Origin: Pseudomonas sihuiensis | GTDB taxonomy: Bacteria; Pseudomonadota; Gammaproteobacteria; Pseudomonadales; Pseudomonadaceae | Assembly: GCF_900106015.1 (NCBI RefSeq) | Contig: NZ_LT629797.1 | Coordinates: forward strand, 2,976,001 to 3,040,000 | DNA: 64,000 bases | Direction: 5' to 3' | Shown: in pieces, positions 26,535-35,382 of the stretch | How the letters are laid out: every line of letters begins with the position of its first letter | How positions within the stretch are numbered: the first letter of the stretch is position 1 | Program-made: the position numbers and the translations under genes | Notes under the pieces: generated by a model | The model's database searches: none | What the model was told of the DNA's origin: nothing | Seen by the model: the letters and a program-made list of their open reading frames with translations, nothing else

Positions 26535-28343
26535 TTAGAAGTTCATACCGAAGCTGAGCGCAACGAAGTCACGGTCAACGGAGGTGTTGTATGTGCCACC
26601 GAAGAAATTGGTGTAGGACAGGCTGGCGGTGTACATATTCTGGTACTCGGCATCCAGACCAATGCTGACCGCCTTGGAGCCTTCGTTGAACAGACCGTTG
26701 GGGCCGTAGCCGTCGACGTCGTGGGAGAAGGACAGGTTGGGCTTGAGGTTGATGCCGGCGAAGACGTTGTCGTAGTCCGCGATGCCACGCAGGCGGTAGC
26801 CCCAGGAGTTGGCGGTGACGAAACCGTGGCGGCCGTAGCGGGCCAAAGCGGCTGGATCATCCGGGGTGCCGTAGATAGGATCACGCCCATAGCGCAGTTC
26901 GCTGGTGCTCTCGAGACCGCCGACATGCGTGTAGCCGACCTCGCCCACCACGGTCATCCGCTCGGCGCCGAGTACCTGATCGATGAAGTGGGTGAAGGTG
27001 GTCTGCAACTGGGTGATTTCCTTGCGGTTGTAGCCGCGATTTTCTGCACCGAAAGTACTTTCAATGGGAGAGGTTCCCGGCGCAAGGGGATTAAGCAAAG
27101 CCCAAGAGAGGTCTTGAGCATTCAGCTGAACCGGTGCATTGGGTCGATAGCTGATCTCACCAGACCACGCGGTGCCAGTGGGCAATGTCGTAGAGAAGCT
27201 AAGGCCGTAAAGCTGGATATCTTCGGGGTACTCAAGGTAATAGCGGCCGTTGCCAAGCATGACGCTCTGCGCCAAACCAGAGCCAGCACCAGGCACGAGC
27301 CCATTAGCTGTACCGATAATGCCAGGCAGCTGCGCTGCGGTAGCCAAGCCAGCAGATCGCGTACTGAGGTTTGGCGTCCGACTGTGGTAATTCATGAAAT
27401 ACGCACCATACTCGGTGGCATCACCCAACCAGCGCAATGCAAGACCGAACTGCCCCGAATCACGTGCATCCCGGTCGCCAGCTCGCGGCAAAACCACACC
27501 CTCAGGAGTGACTTCGAACCCCTGCCCGAACGCAGCAGCGACGGGTTGAAGAGGAGCGATTGCCGGGCTGCCCACGTGGTAGTTGGCATCACAACCATCC
27601 TGCAGTACGTCGATGGCGAAGAAGGTGCCGCAGTTGTCGAGTACCGTCTGGTCCCACTCCAACTGGTAGAAGGCCTCGGCAGACAACCGGTCGGTCAGAC
27701 TCTGAGCCACATAGAGCATATTGACCGGAATCAGCCCCTCTTTGATCTCAGCACCCGGCCGGCGGAATGCTGCAGCGTCCAAGGGATTGATGGCGTTGAT
27801 GCCGTTCATGATGAAGGTGCTTTCACCCCAACTGACCACCTGCTTGCCCAGGCGCACCGAGCCCGGCTGGTCGCCGATGGCGTAGTTGTAGTAGACGAAG
27901 GCGTCGAGAATCTCGGCCCCCGATGACTGTGCTCCCTCCTTGCGGTTGCTATCGCTGATGTCCTTGAAAAGGCGGCTTTCGTCCTTCAGTTCGAAGTCAT
28001 ACCAGTACTTGCCGCGCACGAATACGCCGGTGTCGCCGTATTTAAGTTCAAGATCGTGGATACCCTTGAAAATCTTGGAGAAGGTCTCGCCCTTCTTGAA
28101 GTTCAGACGACCATCGTCGCCGGTCTGGGTAAAGCCGGTACCGCCGTTGTTGATGCCGACCAGATCCCTGTCCCTGTCCGCCATGGACCAGCTCGCCCCC
28201 ACCGACAGCGACGAATCGAACTGCCCTTCGATCTCACCGATATTGAAAGTGACGCCGAATGCCGGAGCGGCAAGGGTGGAAGCGAGGCTGACGGCCAGCG
28301 GCAGTTTTGCCAGGCGCCAGTAGGGTTTTGTTTTTGTTGTCAT
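26535..28343 (-). CDS. DUF1302 outer-membrane beta-barrel protein
   Basis: A 602-residue protein with a signal peptide (LPLAVSLASTLAAPAFGV) and a long series of alternating beta-strand-like segments ending in VDRDFVALSFGMNF, whose terminal Phe is the outer-membrane barrel signature. DUF1302 proteins are predicted porin-like barrels usually paired with DUF1329 proteins, as here (23-base gap). Substrate passage of hydrophobic acyl compounds is inferred from the adjacent ligase and thiolase. A PsrA-like palindrome lies about 165 bases upstream of the ATG. Bases about 27050-27600 look somewhat lower in GC than the flanks, perhaps marking a variable extracellular region. Confidence 0.9.
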   Translation of the reverse strand: MTTKTKPYWRLAKLPLAVSLASTLAAPAFGVTFNIGEIEGQFDSSLSVGASWSMADRDRDLVGINNGGTGFTQTGDDGRLNFKKGETFSKIFKGIHDLELKYGDTGVFVRGKYWYDFELKDESRLFKDISDSNRKEGAQSSGAEILDAFVYYNYAIGDQPGSVRLGKQVVSWGESTFIMNGINAINPLDAAAFRRPGAEIKEGLIPVNMLYVAQSLTDRLSAEAFYQLEWDQTVLDNCGTFFAIDVLQDGCDANYHVGSPAIAPLQPVAAAFGQGFEVTPEGVVLPRAGDRDARDSGQFGLALRWLGDATEYGAYFMNYHSRTPNLSTRSAGLATAAQLPGIIGTANGLVPGAGSGLAQSVMLGNGRYYLEYPEDIQLYGLSFSTTLPTGTAWSGEISYRPNAPVQLNAQDLSWALLNPLAPGTSPIESTFGAENRGYNRKEITQLQTTFTHFIDQVLGAERMTVVGEVGYTHVGGLESTSELRYGRDPIYGTPDDPAALARYGRHGFVTANSWGYRLRGIADYDNVFAGINLKPNLSFSHDVDGYGPNGLFNEGSKAVSIGLDAEYQNMYTASLSYTNFFGGTYNTSVDRDFVALSFGMNF

Positions 28344-28506
28344 CGACGCTACTCCATGTGTTTTTTGTTATGGATGCTTGGACTATAGCCAGCGGCTGCT
28401 ACTGCTTGATCCCTCGAAAGTGTGATTTGCAGCTTCCACCACTCTGACTCGCAGGTTTCAGACCCTGTGTCTAGCCAGCATGGACGTGAAACAGCAATTA
28501 GCAAGC

Positions 28507-28520
28507 CAAACGCTTGTTTG
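28507..28520. promoter_or_regulatory. PsrA-like operator CAAAC-N4-GTTTG
   Basis: A perfect dyad CAAAC GCTT GTTTG matches the published PsrA binding pattern (G/C)AAAC-N2-4-GTTT(G/C). PsrA is the TetR-family fatty-acid sensor of Pseudomonas. The site is in the region upstream of the DUF1302-DUF1329 operon, just past the ligase stop codon. Confidence 0.55.
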
Positions 28521-28550
28521 ACTGAGCGGTCACTTTAACCGCCCAGTCAA
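28518..28550. repeat. Inverted repeat between ligase and DUF1302 genes
   Basis: Arms TTGACTGAGCGGT (28518-28530) and ACCGCCCAGTCAA (28538-28550) are inverted with 12 of 13 matches. There is no T run, so it could be a terminator-like hairpin for the ligase mRNA or a second operator overlapping the PsrA-like box. Confidence 0.6.
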
Positions 28551-28558
28551 TTCGCACC

Positions 28559-30241
28559 TCACAGCGTGGACAGAAACGCACTACCGGCTTCCTGCCATTG
28601 GGCGATTTCGATGCGAATACGTTTCTTATCCAGCTTGCCGACACTGGTCTTGGGAATTTCAGTAACAAGGGCGATTTGCGTGGGAATCGCCCACTTGTTG
28701 ATGTGGCCTTGCTCGACGAAAGGCTTGAGGTGTTCCTTCAGCCCCCTGGCATCCAGCGCCTGCTCTTCGCGCAGCACCAGCAGCGCGAACGGGCGTTCAC
28801 CCCATTGCGGATCCGGCACCCCCACCACCGCCACTTCGCGTACAGCGGGGTGGCGACTGATCAAATCTTCCAGCTCCAGCGACGAAATCCATTCGCCACC
28901 GGTCTTGATCACATCCTTGATACGGTCACGAATCTCGATGAAGCCCATACCATCGATGGTTGCCACATCGCCGGTGTGCAGCCAACCGTGCGCCCAGAGT
29001 TCTTCGCCCTTCTCCGCCTCACGGAAATAACCCTGGGTCAGCCAGGGTGCACGCAACACCAGCTCACCCTGCGCCTCGCCATCGCTCGGCAGCAGCTTGC
29101 CGTCGGCGTCCATGATCGCGGCCTCGACCAGTGGCACCGGAATACCGGCCTTGATCCGGTAGGTGGTGCGCTCGTCCTCGCTACCCGCGCGCAACTCCTC
29201 GTTGAGGTAGGCACAGGAGATCAGCGGACAGGTCTCGGACATGCCATAAGCCGCCGTCAATTGAATACCCCGTTCTTTCGCCGCTTCGTACAGCGAGCGA
29301 TTGAGCGCGCTGCCGCCAATGATCATCTTCATGCCGCCGAAGTCATGGCCCTGCGCACCTGGCGCGCCCAGCACCATCTGCAGAATGGTCGGCACGCAGT
29401 GGGAGAAGGTGACCTTTTCCTCCTTGATCAGACGGCAAAGCAGATCCGGCTCATAGCGACCGGGATACACCTGTTTGACACCCAGCATGGTGGCCACATA
29501 GGGCACACCCCAGGCATGCACATGGAACATCGGCGTAATGGGCATGTAGACATCGTCATTGCCCAACAGACGAATGCTGTCCAGACCGCCCATGGTGGTC
29601 GCCATGGACATCGTATGCAGCACCAGTTGCCGATGAGTGAAGTACACGCCCTTGGGGTTACCAGTGGTGCCAGTGGTATAGAAGGTCGTAGCCACCGAGT
29701 TCTCATCGAAATCGGCGAAGTCATAGTGCGGGCTGGCCGCAGCCAGCAGGCTCTCGTACTCGCCAACGAGGTTCGGCAGGTCGGCGTTCTTGTCTTCGCC
29801 ATCGGTCAGCAGCAGGGTTTTCTCCACCGTGGTCAGTTGACCGGCAATACCGTTGTACAGCGGCACGAACTCACTGTTGACCAGCACGAAACGGTCTTCG
29901 GCATGGTTCATGGTGTAGAGAATCTGATCCGGCGACAGGCGGATGTTGATGGTGTGCAGCACCGCGCCGAGCATGGGAATGGCGAACATGCATTCGAGGT
30001 AGCGGTGACTGTCCCAATCCATCACCGCCACGGTATCGCCGGCCTTGACCCCTGCCTCGCTGAGTACGTTGGCCAACCGTGCGACACGCTCGTTGAAGGT
30101 GGCGTAGCTGTAGCGCAGCTTGTCGCGATAGACGATTTCGCGGGTCTTCTCGTAACGACTACCGGACAGCAGCAGGCGCTTGATCAGCAGCGGATAGGCA
30201 TGAGCGTTTTCAGCGGGGGGGATCAGTCGGGTCTGCAGCAT
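28559..30241 (-). CDS. Fatty-acyl-CoA ligase (AMP-binding, AlkK-like)
   Basis: A 560-residue adenylate-forming enzyme that activates a carboxylic acid to acyl-CoA. Visible motifs: P-loop TFYTTGTTGNPKG (about 192-204), AYGMSETCPL (about 320), HTGDVATIDGMGFIEIRDR (about 415-433), IKTGGEWISSLELE, and the catalytic Lys in KTSVGKLDKKRIR near the C-terminus. It resembles the medium-chain AlkK/PA3924 type. I chose ATG 30241 (MLQTRLIPP), which has AAGGTGA upstream, over the longer frame at 30259. It is divergent from the thiolase gene (190-base gap), so the two may share a control region. Confidence 0.92.
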   Translation of the reverse strand: MLQTRLIPPAENAHAYPLLIKRLLLSGSRYEKTREIVYRDKLRYSYATFNERVARLANVLSEAGVKAGDTVAVMDWDSHRYLECMFAIPMLGAVLHTINIRLSPDQILYTMNHAEDRFVLVNSEFVPLYNGIAGQLTTVEKTLLLTDGEDKNADLPNLVGEYESLLAAASPHYDFADFDENSVATTFYTTGTTGNPKGVYFTHRQLVLHTMSMATTMGGLDSIRLLGNDDVYMPITPMFHVHAWGVPYVATMLGVKQVYPGRYEPDLLCRLIKEEKVTFSHCVPTILQMVLGAPGAQGHDFGGMKMIIGGSALNRSLYEAAKERGIQLTAAYGMSETCPLISCAYLNEELRAGSEDERTTYRIKAGIPVPLVEAAIMDADGKLLPSDGEAQGELVLRAPWLTQGYFREAEKGEELWAHGWLHTGDVATIDGMGFIEIRDRIKDVIKTGGEWISSLELEDLISRHPAVREVAVVGVPDPQWGERPFALLVLREEQALDARGLKEHLKPFVEQGHINKWAIPTQIALVTEIPKTSVGKLDKKRIRIEIAQWQEAGSAFLSTL

Positions 30242-30431
30242 GAAATCACCTTGAGGCACGCTAGGAATAGGTATGCAGCGACTCTAGAGCGGCTCGCGCA
30301 GCGCTCAATCAGCCCAAAGAATGATTTGCCACGTGACTCTATGGCCACTTTTGGTCACGGGTTAGAATCGAGCTCACCAGCCAGTCTTTAAAAAGGCGGC
30401 ACAGAGCCACTCTTTCGTTCGAGGTAACAGC

Positions 30432-31607
30432 ATGTCCGATATAGTCATCGTCAGCGGCGCACGTACCCCCATGGGCGGTTTTCAAGGCAGCTTGGCCAGC
30501 GTGCCAGCCGTAGAGCTGGGCGCAGCCGCCATTCGTGAAGCGGTCGAGCGCGCCGGTATCGAGCCAACCGACGTACAGGAAGTGATCATGGGCTGCGTAC
30601 TTCCAGCCGGTCTCAAACAAGGGCCGGCCCGCCAGGCCTCGCTCAATGCCGGCCTGCCTGCAGCCACCGGCTGCACCACCATCAACAAGCTGTGCGGCTC
30701 AGGCATGAAGGCCGTGATGATGGCCTTCGATTCGCTGAAGGCCGGCAGCAACCAGGTAATGGTCGCTGGCGGCATGGAAAGCATGTCCAACGCGCCCTAT
30801 GTACTGGAGAAAGCACGCACCGGCCTACGCATGGGTCACGCCGAGATCAAGGATCATATGTTCCTCGACGGTCTGGAAGACGCGCGCACTGGCCGCCTGA
30901 TGGGCTCTTTTGCTCAGGAAACCGCCGATAAATACGGCATTACCCGCGAGGAAATGGACGCCTACGCGATCGAATCGCTGCGCCGCGCGCAGGCGGCGAT
31001 CAAGGACGGCTCGCTGGACGCGGAGATCGTCCCGGTCACTGTCACCTCGCGCAAGGGTGAGGTGGTGGTCAAGGATGATGAACAGCCGCTGACGGCCAAC
31101 CTGGACAAGATTCCTGCGCTCAAACCCGCCTTCAGGAAAGACGGCACCATCACCGCCGCCAACGCCAGCTCGATCTCCGATGGCGCCAGCGCCCTGCTGC
31201 TGATGACTGCCGAGGAAGCCGCCAAACGCGGCCTCAAGCCGCTGGCCCGGGTGGTTGCGCACGCCACCCAGAGTCAGGACCCGAGCGAGTTCACCCTTGC
31301 CCCCATCGGCGCCATGAGCAACCTGCTGAAGAAGACCGGCTGGAACAGGGACGAGGTCGACCTGTTCGAGATCAACGAAGCCTTCGCCATGGTGACCATG
31401 CTGGCCATGCGCGAGCACGGCCTGGATCACGCCAAGGTCAACGTCTTCGGTGGCGCCTGCGCCCAGGGGCACCCGGTCGGCTCCACCGGCTCGCGGATCA
31501 TCCTGACCCTGATCAATGCCCTGCAGAAGAAAGGCGGCAAGCGCGGTATCGCCTCGCTGTGCATCGGTGGCGGCGAAGCCACCGCGGTGGCGATCGAACT
31601 GCTGTAA
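30432..31607 (+). CDS. Acetyl-CoA C-acyltransferase (thiolase)
   Basis: A 391-residue thiolase. Nucleophilic Cys88 is in TTINKLCGSGMKA, the NEAFAMV motif is near 340, the active-site His is in GGACAQGHPVGSTGSR, and the second Cys is in SLCIGGGEATA. These residues are common to biosynthetic (AtoB-like) and degradative (FadA-like) enzymes. The neighbouring acyl-CoA ligase suggests degradation of an acyl chain. ATG 30432 follows GAGG. Confidence 0.95.
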   Translation: MSDIVIVSGARTPMGGFQGSLASVPAVELGAAAIREAVERAGIEPTDVQEVIMGCVLPAGLKQGPARQASLNAGLPAATGCTTINKLCGSGMKAVMMAFDSLKAGSNQVMVAGGMESMSNAPYVLEKARTGLRMGHAEIKDHMFLDGLEDARTGRLMGSFAQETADKYGITREEMDAYAIESLRRAQAAIKDGSLDAEIVPVTVTSRKGEVVVKDDEQPLTANLDKIPALKPAFRKDGTITAANASSISDGASALLLMTAEEAAKRGLKPLARVVAHATQSQDPSEFTLAPIGAMSNLLKKTGWNRDEVDLFEINEAFAMVTMLAMREHGLDHAKVNVFGGACAQGHPVGSTGSRIILTLINALQKKGGKRGIASLCIGGGEATAVAIELL

Positions 31608-31622
31608 GCCAGCCCATCAGCC

Positions 31623-31649
31623 AAGAGCCCCGCAGTCGCGGGGCTCTTT
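31623..31649. terminator. Bidirectional Rho-independent terminator
   Basis: Perfect stem AAGAGCCCCGC / GCGGGGCTCTT with a short AGTC loop, between the convergent thiolase and LysE genes. Confidence 0.9.
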
Positions 31650-31651
31650 CG

Positions 31652-32281
31652 TTAGCGCATCTCGGTCAGCGCCAGCTTCACGCCGATGCCGACCAACACT
31701 GCGCCCATCAGCCGATCGAACCAGTGCCCCATACGGGCAAAGCCGGCGCGCACGCGCTGCTGGCTGAACAGCCAGGCCACCAGGCAGAACCAGAACGCGG
31801 TGGCCAGCGCCAGATACAGGCCGTAACCGGCCTGGACCGCCACTGGCGTATGCGGGTCGATCACCACCGTGAACAGCGACAGGAAGAACAGCGTCGCCTT
31901 GGGATTCAAGCCATTGGTGATAAACCCCGTGACGAAGGCGCCACGACCGCTGCGCTCGCCGGCGGCCAGATTCAGCTCGGCACTGGCCGAGTCGGCCGGG
32001 CGCGCGCGCAGCGCCTTGATACCGATATACAGCAGGTAGGCAGCCGCCAGCCATTTCAGCGCGTTGAACAGGACGATGGACTGCGACACGATCAGGCCGA
32101 TACCCAACAGCGAGTAGGTCACATGCACCAGAATACCGGTGCCCACTCCGAAGGCGGTGAACAGTCCCGCGCGGCGACCGTAGCCGACGCTCTCGCGCAC
32201 AACGATGGCGAAATCAGGCCCAGGGCTGGCCACCGCCAGCAGGTGAATCAAGGCAACGGTGAGAAATTCACTCCAGTACAT
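31652..32281 (-). CDS. LysE/RhtB-family exporter
   Basis: A 209-residue inner-membrane protein with about six hydrophobic segments. The N-terminal signature VASPGPDFAIVVRESVGYGRRAGLFTAFGVGTG is typical of LysE/RhtB amino-acid and homoserine-lactone exporters. FVTGFITNGLNPKATLFFLSLF is the second conserved block. Substrate unknown. I chose ATG 32281 (MYWSEFLTVALIHLL), the family start; the frame stays open farther upstream only as an extension that overlaps the divergent gene. Confidence 0.9.
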   Translation of the reverse strand: MYWSEFLTVALIHLLAVASPGPDFAIVVRESVGYGRRAGLFTAFGVGTGILVHVTYSLLGIGLIVSQSIVLFNALKWLAAAYLLYIGIKALRARPADSASAELNLAAGERSGRGAFVTGFITNGLNPKATLFFLSLFTVVIDPHTPVAVQAGYGLYLALATAFWFCLVAWLFSQQRVRAGFARMGHWFDRLMGAVLVGIGVKLALTEMR

Positions 32282-32360
32282 GGCGGCTCCGCATCGACGC
32301 TGAAGGTCTGGTAGGCTCGCCAATCTACTCTTGCGACCCTCCTGCGAAAAGGTACAGCTG

Positions 32361-33326
32361 ATGAGCAACAGCCCACGCGCCGTCTTCCTCGACCATGCCT
32401 CCCTCGACCTTGGCGACCTCGACATGCAACCGCTGCATCAGGCGTTCGCCGAGCTGACCCTGCACGCGCACACACGTCCGGATCAGGTCGCCGAACGCCT
32501 GCAAGGGGCCCAGGTCGCCATCAGCAACAAGGTGCCGTTGGACGCCGCCACCTTCGCTGCCTGCCCAGAGTTGAAACTGGTTCTGGTAACCGCTACCGGC
32601 ATCAACAACATCGACCTGAAAGCCGCCAGTGACCACGGCGTAACCGTGTGCAACTGCCAGGGCTACGGCACCCCGTCCGTGGCACAGCACACCTTGATGC
32701 TGCTGCTGGCCCTGGCCACGCGCCTGCCCGACTACCAGCGCGATATCGCTGCCGGTCGTTGGCAACAAGCCAGTCAGTTCTGCCTGCTCGATCACCCCAT
32801 CGTCGAACTCGAAGGCAAGACGCTGGGCATGCTCGGCCATGGCGAACTGGGCGGCGCCGTCGCCCGCCTGGCCGAAGCCTTCGGCATGCGCGTGCTGCTT
32901 GGCCAACTGCCCGGCCGCCCCGCGCGCGCCGATCGCCTGCCGCTGCACGAACTGCTGCCGCAAGTCGATGCGCTGACCCTGCACTGCCCACTCAACGAGC
33001 AGACCCGCAACATGATCGGCGCCGAGGAGCTGGCCCTGATGAAGCCACGCGCATTCCTGATCAACACCGCGCGTGGCGGCCTGGTCGACGAACAGGCCTT
33101 GGCCGATGCCCTGCGCCGTGGCCATCTGGGCGGCGCCGCAACCGACGTGCTGCTGCAGGAGCCACCGAAGGACGGCAACCCGCTGCTGGCCGCCGACATT
33201 CCCCGCCTGATCGTCACCCCGCACAGCGCCTGGGGCAGCCAGGAAGCGCGCCAGCGCATCGTTGGCCAGGTCGTGGAAAACGCCGCTGGTTTCTTCGCCG
33301 GTGCGCCACTGCGAGTCGTCGGGTAA
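32361..33326 (+). CDS. hprA: D-2-hydroxyacid dehydrogenase (hydroxypyruvate/glycerate dehydrogenase type)
   Basis: A 321-residue NAD(P)-dependent dehydrogenase. The dinucleotide fold has LGMLGHGELGGAVARL (GxGxxG). Catalytic Arg is in LINTARGGLVDE and the catalytic His in TPHSAWGSQEARQRI. TATGINNIDLKAA and YGTPSVAQHT are typical of the glycerate dehydrogenase branch, so the symbol is likely but not certain. ATG 32361 follows AAGGT. It is divergent from the LysE gene. Confidence 0.88.
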   Translation: MSNSPRAVFLDHASLDLGDLDMQPLHQAFAELTLHAHTRPDQVAERLQGAQVAISNKVPLDAATFAACPELKLVLVTATGINNIDLKAASDHGVTVCNCQGYGTPSVAQHTLMLLLALATRLPDYQRDIAAGRWQQASQFCLLDHPIVELEGKTLGMLGHGELGGAVARLAEAFGMRVLLGQLPGRPARADRLPLHELLPQVDALTLHCPLNEQTRNMIGAEELALMKPRAFLINTARGGLVDEQALADALRRGHLGGAATDVLLQEPPKDGNPLLAADIPRLIVTPHSAWGSQEARQRIVGQVVENAAGFFAGAPLRVVG

Positions 33327-33342
33327 GCTGCGCAGCTTTCTT

Positions 33343-33409
33343 GTAGGAGCGTGCGTCGCGAGCGAACACGGTCAACAGCAAAATCTTCGCGAGCAGAGCT
33401 CGCTCCTAC
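33343..33409. repeat. REP-like inverted repeat
   Basis: GTAGGAGCG-TGC-TCGCGAGCGA and TCGCGAGCAGAGCTCGCTCCTAC form facing palindromic arms between the dehydrogenase and rsmC. It differs in sequence from the elements at 25000 and 52821 but shares the GTAGGAGC ends. Confidence 0.75.
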
Positions 33410-33443
33410 ACCACGCGCCGTAAACAGATTCTCAGGAAATACC

Positions 33444-34439
33444 ATGGACCCGCGAAGCGAAGTTCTCCTGCGCCACGCCGAGCTATTCAGTGGCGAGCTG
33501 TTACTGGCCGGCCTGCCGGCTGACGACCTGCTTGGCGCCCTGCCGCAGGCTCGTGGCTGGAACTGGCATGCGGGCGATCAGGCACTGCTCACCGCACGCT
33601 TTGCCGGTCGCAGCCACTTCGACACACGCCTGCCGGAAGGCGACTACCGCGCCGCTGTGCTGTTCCTGCCCAAGTCACGCGAGCTGACCGACTACCTGCT
33701 GCAAGCGCTGGCCTCGCGCCTGGCAGGCAAGCCGCTGTACCTGGTCGGTGAAAAACGTGGCGGCATCGAACGCGCGGCGAAACAGCTGGCCGCCTATGGC
33801 AAGCCGCGCAAGCTCGACAGCGCGCGACATTGCCAACTCTGGTGCGTCGAGGTGGATCAAGCGCCAGCAGTACCGGACCTGCATGCCCAGGCACAGAGCT
33901 ACCCATTGCAGTTGGCCGACGGCACACTGGAGATCGTTACCCTGCCCGGCGTATTCGCCCATGGCCGCCTGGATCGCGGCAGCGCATTGCTGCTGGAGCA
34001 TCTGGATGACCTGCCCAGCGGCCACCTGCTCGACTTCGGTTGCGGCGCTGGAGTGCTCGGCGCCGCGCTCAAAAGGCGTTACCCAGACAGCGAGCTGAGC
34101 CTGCTGGATGTCGACGCCTTCGCCCTGGAAAGCAGCCGCCTGACCCTCGCGCGCAATGGCCTGTCAGCCAACCTGATCGCCGGCACGGGCATCGAATCGG
34201 CACCCGAGGGACTCAGCGCCATCGTCAGCAACCCGCCGTTCCATCAGGGCGTGCATACCGACTACCAGGCCAGCGAGAACCTGCTGAGCCAGGCGGCTCG
34301 CCACTTGATAATAGGTGGCGAGCTGCGCCTGGTGGCCAACAGCTTCCTCAAATACCCACCCCTGATCGAGCGTCATCTCGGCCCCTGCCGCACCCTGGCC
34401 GAGGCAGACGGTTTTCGCATCTACAGTGCACGCCGCTGA
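33444..34439 (+). CDS. rsmC: 16S rRNA (guanine1207-N2)-methyltransferase RsmC
   Basis: A 331-residue two-domain SAM methyltransferase of the RsmC type: a degenerate N-terminal domain (about 1-160) and a catalytic C-terminal domain with [15 protein letters not shown] (SAM motif I, about 194-208), [11 protein letters not shown], and the N6/N2-methylase motif [10 protein letters not shown] (about 262-271). It modifies G1207 of 16S rRNA in the 30S subunit. ATG 33444 follows AGGAA; the frame is open farther upstream through the REP but without a ribosome site. Confidence 0.93.
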   Translation: MDPRSEVLLRHAELFSGELLLAGLPADDLLGALPQARGWNWHAGDQALLTARFAGRSHFDTRLPEGDYRAAVLFLPKSRELTDYLLQALASRLAGKPLYLVGEKRGGIERAAKQLAAYGKPRKLDSARHCQLWCVEVDQAPAVPDLHAQAQSYPLQLADGTLEIVTLPGVFAHGRLDRGSALLLEHLDDLPSGHLLDFGCGAGVLGAALKRRYPDSELSLLDVDAFALESSRLTLARNGLSANLIAGTGIESAPEGLSAIVSNPPFHQGVHTDYQASENLLSQAARHLIIGGELRLVANSFLKYPPLIERHLGPCRTLAEADGFRIYSARR

Positions 34440-34482
34440 ATTGGGCTTGCTCCCGCCGCAACGCTTGGGCACAATTGCGCCC

Positions 34483-34615
34483 GTCCTAGGGGAGTAGTCT
34501 CCCGCGAGCGCCCTGCTCGCCCGGTATACGTCAACACACTTGCTCCGCAGAGCATGGCGTATACGACCCAAGGCCTACATAGAGAGGCCTGCGGTTTGAC
34601 AAGACCTATGACACG
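34483..34615 (+). ncRNA. yybP-ykoY manganese riboswitch
   Basis: The leader contains the hallmarks of the yybP-ykoY aptamer: GGGGAGTAG at 34489-34497, a paired helix GGTATACGTCAACACACTTG ... CATGGCGTATACGAC, and a final conserved arm with GGCCTAC and GACAAGACC. This layout matches the E. coli mntP/alx leaders. These riboswitches bind Mn2+ and switch on Mn-handling membrane proteins; the gene directly downstream is a TMEM165/GDT1 homologue, which fits. Exact limits are approximate. Confidence 0.88.
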
Positions 34616-34629
34616 CACAACCTATACCC

Positions 34630-34677
34630 GGGGCGGGAAGGTCGTTCGTGTCATAAGCCGTGTCGACCCGCCCCTTT
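34630..34677 (+). promoter_or_regulatory. Expression platform hairpin of the riboswitch
   Basis: GGGGCGGG (34630-34637) can pair with CCCGCCCC (34667-34674), followed by TTT and then the AGGAAA ribosome site. This could act as a terminator or hide the translation start, under control of the preceding aptamer. The choice between the two is not decidable by eye. Confidence 0.6.
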
Positions 34678-34687
34678 AGGAAACCTG

Positions 34688-35272
34688 ATGCTGGAATCGC
34701 TGTTCGTCCCCACCCTGATCGTTGCCCTCGCCGAAATCGGCGACAAGACCCAGTTGCTCGCACTGCTGCTGGCCGCCCGCTTTCGCAAGCCGTGGCCGAT
34801 CATCTGGGGCATTGTCGTCGCCACCCTGGCCAACCATTTCGCGGCTGGCGCCGTGGGTAACTGGGTAGCCGGTTTCTTCTCACCCGCCACCCTGAGCTGG
34901 ATTCTCGCGGCCAGCTTCGTCGCCGTGGCGGCCTGGACCCTGGTGCCGGACAAACTGGACGATGACGAGGCATCCGGCATGAAGAAATACGGTCCCTTCC
35001 TCACCACCCTGATCGCCTTCTTCCTCGCCGAAATGGGCGACAAGACTCAGGTCGCGACCGTGATGCTGGCGGCGCAGTATCCGCACTTCATCCTGGTGGT
35101 GATCGGCACCACGCTGGGCATGCTGCTGGCCAACGTACCGGTGGTACTGGCGGGCAACTTCGCAGCCGAGCGCCTGCCATTGACGCTGATTCGACGCCTC
35201 GCAGCCTGTGCCTTCGCCGCCCTGGCAATCTATGCCGGCTATCAGGCAATGAAACTCAGCGGCCTAATATGA
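34688..35272 (+). CDS. TMEM165/GDT1-family transporter (putative Mn2+ exporter)
   Basis: A 194-residue membrane protein with six predicted segments in two homologous halves, each carrying the family signature: EIGDKTQLLALLLAARF (about 16-32) and EMGDKTQVATVMLAAQY (about 116-132). GDT1 proteins exchange Ca2+ or Mn2+ for protons; the yybP-ykoY riboswitch upstream points to Mn2+ efflux. A hydrophilic linker (about 76-100) separates the halves. Confidence 0.93.
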   Translation: MLESLFVPTLIVALAEIGDKTQLLALLLAARFRKPWPIIWGIVVATLANHFAAGAVGNWVAGFFSPATLSWILAASFVAVAAWTLVPDKLDDDEASGMKKYGPFLTTLIAFFLAEMGDKTQVATVMLAAQYPHFILVVIGTTLGMLLANVPVVLAGNFAAERLPLTLIRRLAACAFAALAIYAGYQAMKLSGLI

Positions 35273-35382
35273 CGAATCACTGACGTCAACGAACTGGCAT
35301 TTCGGCCAATCCCAGCCCCCTACCGCCTGCTGCTAAAGTGCGTGCCACGTCACGTCATACGGTATGCAGTCGGGAGGGCGGC

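Noticed and set aside
28598..30391. 597-codon plus-strand ORF opposite the acyl-CoA ligase
   Set aside because: A mirror frame. The minus-strand ligase has all adenylation motifs.
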